From contig CACDQQ010000001.1 of assembly GCA_902555065.1 (NCBI GenBank), positions 62,001 through 126,000 of the forward strand: 64,000 nt of DNA, read 5' to 3'. A model generated the notes under the pieces. The model was not told where the DNA came from. It searched no databases and was given only the letters and a program-made list of their open reading frames with translations. The stretch's first letter is position 1; each line of letters starts with the position of its first letter. Positions 59,511 through 64,000 of this stretch are shown here, in pieces. This stretch comes from an uncultured Pelagibacteraceae bacterium. Its GTDB lineage: Bacteria > Pseudomonadota > Alphaproteobacteria > Pelagibacterales > Pelagibacteraceae. Position numbers and translations under genes: made by a program.

Positions 59511-60180
59511 AGGTTTTACACTTTTAGAAATCCTAGTAGTCGTTGCCATTATAGCAATAGTATCAGCAGCAGGATATCCATCATTTTCAAAATGGAGTAA
59601 AGATAGAGCAGTAAGAAATGCTGCAGACAAAGTTACCACTATGTTAAGAAATGTTAATTCAAACGTTCAAAGAGGTAGTTATGCTTATGTACAAGTTGCA
59701 ATTTATACTCACAATTTAAGTGGTGGTCCTAAAGTAGATTTTATAACAAGAGGACTAAGTACACGTGGTTACACAAACTTAGTTAAACAAAGAAACTCTG
59801 GAGCTATTTCAGAAATACATTGTTCGGTTAATTCAAATGATTGGCAAAATAACGGAAATAAGGAAATTAATTTTCATGAGAAATTGGAGGTAGGTATACA
59901 TTTCTCTGGCTCTGGCTCAGTTTGTTTTTCAAAAAATGCTGCCCATTACAGATTGGGGGGAAAATTATATAACCAACCTAATATTAAAGTAGATACAATT
60001 ACATCAAGTAGATATATTATTATATGTAATAGAGGTAATGCGAAGAGAAATAGTAATAAATGTCCAACATCTAAACAAAATGGATTGGAGGCTCCAGCTT
60101 ATCTAATAGAATGGACAAGATTTGGACAAATAACAAGATATAGATTAAATGAAAAAGCAAATGCGTGGACTAGATTATAA
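59488..60180 (+). CDS. Minor pseudopilin (FimT/GspH-like)
   Basis: IKGFTLLEILVVVAIIAIVSAAGYPSF prepilin motif; overlaps pilT end. Confidence 0.82.
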   Translation: MQQDQNIKGFTLLEILVVVAIIAIVSAAGYPSFSKWSKDRAVRNAADKVTTMLRNVNSNVQRGSYAYVQVAIYTHNLSGGPKVDFITRGLSTRGYTNLVKQRNSGAISEIHCSVNSNDWQNNGNKEINFHEKLEVGIHFSGSGSVCFSKNAAHYRLGGKLYNQPNIKVDTITSSRYIIICNRGNAKRNSNKCPTSKQNGLEAPAYLIEWTRFGQITRYRLNEKANAWTRL

Positions 60181-60850
60181 AAGAAAGTTTGAGAAAGGAA
60201 TTACACTAATTGAGGCACTAGTTGCAACAGTTATAGTGGGGATAGGATTTGTATCAGTTTTTCAAATGGTTCAATATTCTGTTCAATCAATTGGGGTTTC
60301 CAGCGAAAGAACAAAGGCAAATTTGCTAATTACTATGGTTGCAGAGGATTTTATCTCAGTTAAAAATTCAGACTCTAAAGTTAAAGGCATAAACTTTAAA
60401 GATGCTTTTGTAAAAGAGCAAATTACAAAAAACCAGAGTTTATTTGATATTACAAAATGTTTACCCGGTTCAGGCACGTCTAAAGGTAAAAATGCAGAAG
60501 AAAATAAAATATTTAAATGGACGAAAAGATTTTCAGATAGAAGATTAAAATGTGCCACTAAAAATGACCAAACAGATGATACCAATGATACAAAAAAACT
60601 AGAAGTATTTACTTATTGTAGTAATCAAGTAGCGTCGAAAACCAATCTTTCAAACAAATCAAGGCCCTGTATGTACACTAATAATACTCGATACAGTTCA
60701 ACACCTAGTGGTAGAAAAGAGAGATTTTACGATGAGAGATATTTTGCAAGAATGGAAGTGGGCGTAACTTCTGGAAAAATGAAAACTGACAACAAAGGCA
60801 ACAAAGAACCAACTTCAAAAAAAAAATATATTTATTTTCAATTAGATTAG
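60149..60850 (+). CDS. Minor pilin (PilV-like)
   Basis: EKGITLIEALVATVIVGIGFVSVFQM. Confidence 0.8.
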   Translation: MKKQMRGLDYKRKFEKGITLIEALVATVIVGIGFVSVFQMVQYSVQSIGVSSERTKANLLITMVAEDFISVKNSDSKVKGINFKDAFVKEQITKNQSLFDITKCLPGSGTSKGKNAEENKIFKWTKRFSDRRLKCATKNDQTDDTNDTKKLEVFTYCSNQVASKTNLSNKSRPCMYTNNTRYSSTPSGRKERFYDERYFARMEVGVTSGKMKTDNKGNKEPTSKKKYIYFQLD

Positions 60851-61687
60851 ATGAAGAAACTGAAAAATAACACAGGTGTAACTTTAGTTGAAATATTAAT
60901 TGGAATAATAATATCAACAGTCATGATGGGGGCAATGTATACATCCTATAACGCTGTAAGTGGATCTTATTCTCAAGTTTCAGATAGAGCAAAGATTTCA
61001 AATCAAGGAAGAGATTTAGTTGGAATGATCGTAAGAGATATTAGAAACGCAGGTTTTAGATATTTTGGTGATAATATTCCAGTGACTAGTGCACATTCAC
61101 CTATAATTATAACTAAAGCAAAAAATTTTAATAGTGAGTGCGATACTCTTGTAGTCGTTTATGGAGGTGGAAAATATGTTTCTGGTAAATATCAATATGC
61201 AAAATACAGAGTTAAGTATCATTGTGAACCCTCTAAGATAAGAGATAAAAATTCACCAAAATTACCCAGTGGGCAATATCCATTGTTAAAGGGATTTGGA
61301 GTTTATAAAACTAAAGAGATTTGGGATAAGAATGCAAATAAATGGAACACTAATGCAGATTCTGATGCTTACGATGAAACTTTTGAAAAACAATTAGTGG
61401 CAGATTATATCGAGGACATGGTATTTATTCCGATTGATGAAAATGGTTTTGCACTAGATCCCCCGCCGTCACCTACATTTCAAAAAGAAAAATTATATAA
61501 AATCAAAACAGTTGATGTTGCAATAACTGTAAGATCAACGAAACCGTTTTATCAAAGGGCTGCCGAAAGATATAAACAAGCAATTAGTAATGTTCAAAGA
61601 ACATCAAAGTACAAAGGTAATCCAGACAGATTTTTTAGAGATCTGATCACTGTAACAGCACACGCCAGAAATCTAGGTTTACAATGA
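60851..61687 (+). CDS. Minor pilin (PilW-like)
   Basis: NTGVTLVEILIGIIISTVMMGAMYTSY; DIRNAGFRYFG. Confidence 0.82.
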   Translation: MKKLKNNTGVTLVEILIGIIISTVMMGAMYTSYNAVSGSYSQVSDRAKISNQGRDLVGMIVRDIRNAGFRYFGDNIPVTSAHSPIIITKAKNFNSECDTLVVVYGGGKYVSGKYQYAKYRVKYHCEPSKIRDKNSPKLPSGQYPLLKGFGVYKTKEIWDKNANKWNTNADSDAYDETFEKQLVADYIEDMVFIPIDENGFALDPPPSPTFQKEKLYKIKTVDVAITVRSTKPFYQRAAERYKQAISNVQRTSKYKGNPDRFFRDLITVTAHARNLGLQ

Positions 61688-62361
61688 GAAATAATAAAGA
61701 AAAAGGATTTGCTTTAATATTATCTATAGTCCTGATGTTAGCGATGTCATTAATGGGTGGTGGTTTAATTATAATAGCTTCAGGAGACCATTCTTCAAAT
61801 AATAGCTCGGAGGACTATCAACAAACTTTCTATGTTGCTGAAACTGCATTGTTAGAAGGAGAAAGATATCTATTAAATAAATTTCTTGGTCCTTGGGACT
61901 CTAGCAAACATGAAAGGGATAAGACAAAAAGAGCACTGCCAGATGACACTATAAAATTTAAAGGTAAAATGGAAAAAATTAATTACAACAAAGCATTTAA
62001 AGATTTTTATGAGACGGATAATATTTGTTTTCAAAGTTTTTCAGATATTAACACAAATGAAATTAATGTTGTCATAGCGGATAGTTACAATTTTGGAAAA
62101 ATGCTTGCAGATGGATTTAAAAATAAAAAAAAAGAATATTTCGATGAAGCTGAAGATTTACAGAAATATTATTTTGATTATTTTATAACAAAAATTGGTG
62201 CCGCACCTTTTAGAGGATCTGGTGGGAGTGTAAAAAAAGGCGCTAATAACCTTGGAAATGATGGTATGGCATATAGAGTTCACGGCTGTGGAATTAGAGG
62301 TGTAGGTAATGCTGACCCGATTGTAATTGGTTTAGAAAGCGTGGTTGTTTTACCGAAATAA
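61684..62361 (+). CDS. PilX-like pilus assembly protein
   Basis: EKGFALILSIVLMLAMSLMGGGLII; YVAETALLEGERYL. Confidence 0.8.
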   Translation: MRNNKEKGFALILSIVLMLAMSLMGGGLIIIASGDHSSNNSSEDYQQTFYVAETALLEGERYLLNKFLGPWDSSKHERDKTKRALPDDTIKFKGKMEKINYNKAFKDFYETDNICFQSFSDINTNEINVVIADSYNFGKMLADGFKNKKKEYFDEAEDLQKYYFDYFITKIGAAPFRGSGGSVKKGANNLGNDGMAYRVHGCGIRGVGNADPIVIGLESVVVLPK

Positions 62362-62409
62362 TTATGTCAGATTACACTCTTTATTATATAATATAATAAA
62401 TTAGTTTTT

Positions 62410-62949
62410 ATGAAGATAATAATTAAATCCATATTAATTTTCTCATTATCAATTGTTTATTCTTATTCTGCATGTGATTTCAAAGCTAAACTTGGAACAA
62501 AAAAGACAGTTTTTGAGAAATTAGAGATAACAGGTCCACCGCTTCCATCAGAATATGAAAATTTCTATATTTATGGTGTCTTAGCTGAAGATGTTTGTCC
62601 AAGCGAAAACTTAGAAGATGTTGCAATAGAATATAAATTTATAAATGATGAACTGATAGCGATAAACCTAATTGCTTTAAATGATTATACAAATCAAGTT
62701 TCTGAAAAATTAACTTTAATGAATTACGTAAAAAGAAATTATGGTGATTTTGATACCTCGAATAATCCAAAATCTTATATTGGTTTTGAAGTAATTGAGA
62801 AAGTTAATGAATTCATAATTTATCAAAGATTACTTAACGATGATGCTACAATTGATGAACAAGTATATATTTCAAATCCTGAACAAGATAATAAATTCAT
62901 GGAGTATGTGAAAAATCTTGAGGAACAACAGCTTAAGGAAGAGCAATGA
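62410..62949 (+). CDS. Exported protein of unknown function in pilus operon
   Basis: Signal peptide; stop overlaps the start of the PilY1-like gene (ATGA). Confidence 0.65.
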   Translation: MKIIIKSILIFSLSIVYSYSACDFKAKLGTKKTVFEKLEITGPPLPSEYENFYIYGVLAEDVCPSENLEDVAIEYKFINDELIAINLIALNDYTNQVSEKLTLMNYVKRNYGDFDTSNNPKSYIGFEVIEKVNEFIIYQRLLNDDATIDEQVYISNPEQDNKFMEYVKNLEEQQLKEEQ

Positions 62950-64000
62950 AATTAAAAAAAATATTTTTCTTTGTCTCTTTAATACTTTTATCAATCACAA
63001 ATAATTCTTTTTCAAAATCATTGCCTCCAGGTACAGGTATTGGTGATGTCCCAGCAAATGTTCTTCTGATGTTAGATAAATCAGGAAGCATGGGATGGAG
63101 AATGGGTGGTGGAAGTGTTGGTATGAGATATCCTTATGATGCAGATGCTGACAGTAACGGTGATATTATGGTTTCACAATATTATAGAGATGGAGTTAAA
63201 AAATTTGTTTACGGATCTGCAACTGTTGATACTGGATTTGGAAGAAATGGAGTATCTGGAAAAGGTGATGCTAGATATGAAGGTAACAACCAATGCAGAA
63301 CTTCATATTCTTATAGTGGTGAAACTTATAATGATGTCTATTATACAACAGCATATTGGGAAAGATCAGTTGTAGCAATACGAGCAAGCGACGGAAGATG
63401 TTTAAAAAAATATTATGTTGGGTTTTATCCATATAATATGACCATAGATCAAAGTACTGGATATCTTTATGTTGGAGGTTGGAGAGGTTATAAAACAATT
63501 AATCTTTCTAATCACTCTATAAGTAATTGCTCTTATAGCACCCAAATGAATAGAGCTTTTGGTTCTGCTATTGCTAATGGTAAAATAGTTTATTCATACG
63601 CTAATAATTTATACACTCATAACTTAAGTACCTCGGGTTCAAGATGTCCAAGTACAAGTCAATCAGCTAGAGTAAGTTACCGGTCAGGTAGTTATACAGG
63701 CTTGCAATTTAATCCAAATAATAATCAAGAATTGTGGACTTTATCTTGGTCACTAAGTAGAATGCAAAAACTTACATTAAACAGTAATTACAGTGGAATT
63801 TCATCGACATCATCGTTTGGAAGTAGAAGTAGATCAAATTCATCTGCTACAAGAACATATTTTTATTATCCTTGGGGATTGGGATGGGATCAAGCTAATA
63901 ATAGACTACTTGCTTCTGATCTAAATAAAGGAACTGTTCAAGTTTTTGATACTAGTGGAACATGGATCAAAAATTTTGGTGGAGCTCCAACAACAAGAAT
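62946..64000 (+). CDS. pilY1: PilY1-like VWA/beta-propeller pilus tip protein (3'-truncated by window edge)
   Basis: Manually read frame open to window end: MKLKKIFFFVSLILLSITNNSFSKSLPPGTGIGDVPANVLLMLDKSGSMGW (VWA MIDAS DxSxS) followed by propeller-like repeats. Absent from the ORF track because no stop lies in the window. Confidence 0.72.
   Translation, partial: MKLKKIFFFVSLILLSITNNSFSKSLPPGTGIGDVPANVLLMLDKSGSMGWRMGGGSVGMRYPYDADADSNGDIMVSQYYRDGVKKFVYGSATVDTGFGRNGVSGKGDARYEGNNQCRTSYSYSGETYNDVYYTTAYWERSVVAIRASDGRCLKKYYVGFYPYNMTIDQSTGYLYVGGWRGYKTINLSNHSISNCSYSTQMNRAFGSAIANGKIVYSYANNLYTHNLSTSGSRCPSTSQSARVSYRSGSYTGLQFNPNNNQELWTLSWSLSRMQKLTLNSNYSGISSTSSFGSRSRSNSSATRTYFYYPWGLGWDQANNRLLASDLNKGTVQVFDTSGTWIKNFGGAPTTR

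Noticed and set aside
63136-63375. 79-aa plus and nearby minus-strand ORFs near the window end
   Set aside because: Out of frame with the long open PilY1-like frame starting at 62946, which explains the region better.
1-64000. CRISPR arrays, transposases, prophage genes, tRNA or rRNA genes
   Set aside because: No spaced direct repeats, IS-like ORFs, phage structural genes or recognisable RNA genes were seen by eye; a tRNAscan/Infernal run would be needed to exclude small RNAs.

Overview
AT-rich (low-GC) alphaproteobacterial window, most consistent with a SAR11/Pelagibacterales-type genome. This assignment is inferred from composition, gene content and tight overlapping operons, not from a marker gene. 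Gene order: a beta-lactamase-like hydrolase (5'-truncated); homocysteine S-methyltransferase, EamA transporter, amidase and Fe-ADH; a glycine-betaine/carnitine-type ABC transporter with a double-permease fusion; a divergent gamma-butyrobetaine/carnitine-to-glycine-betaine catabolic locus (BBOX-like hydroxylase, cdhA/cdhC/cdhB-like genes, CitE-like lyase, GMC dehydrogenase, two GFA proteins); an S8 subtilase autotransporter-like protein with a Calx-beta domain and Gly-rich linkers; two branched-chain-amino-acid-type ABC systems around AzlCD, a CsiD/GlaH glutarate hydroxylase and a ProC-like reductase; LysE, glutaredoxin, a barrel-only inverse-autotransporter-like protein with an adjacent Cys-containing exported protein, msrB, an HDAC-family protein, aceE, D-2-hydroxyacid dehydrogenase and DadA-like oxidase; and a large type IV pilus locus. 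The most striking observation is an ammonium transporter fused to a SpoIIE/RsbU-type PP2C phosphatase, near a STAS antagonist and an RsbW-like kinase, all interleaved with the pilus genes. This suggests an ammonium-sensing partner-switching pathway that may control pili. No rRNA, tRNA, CRISPR array or transposase was recognised.
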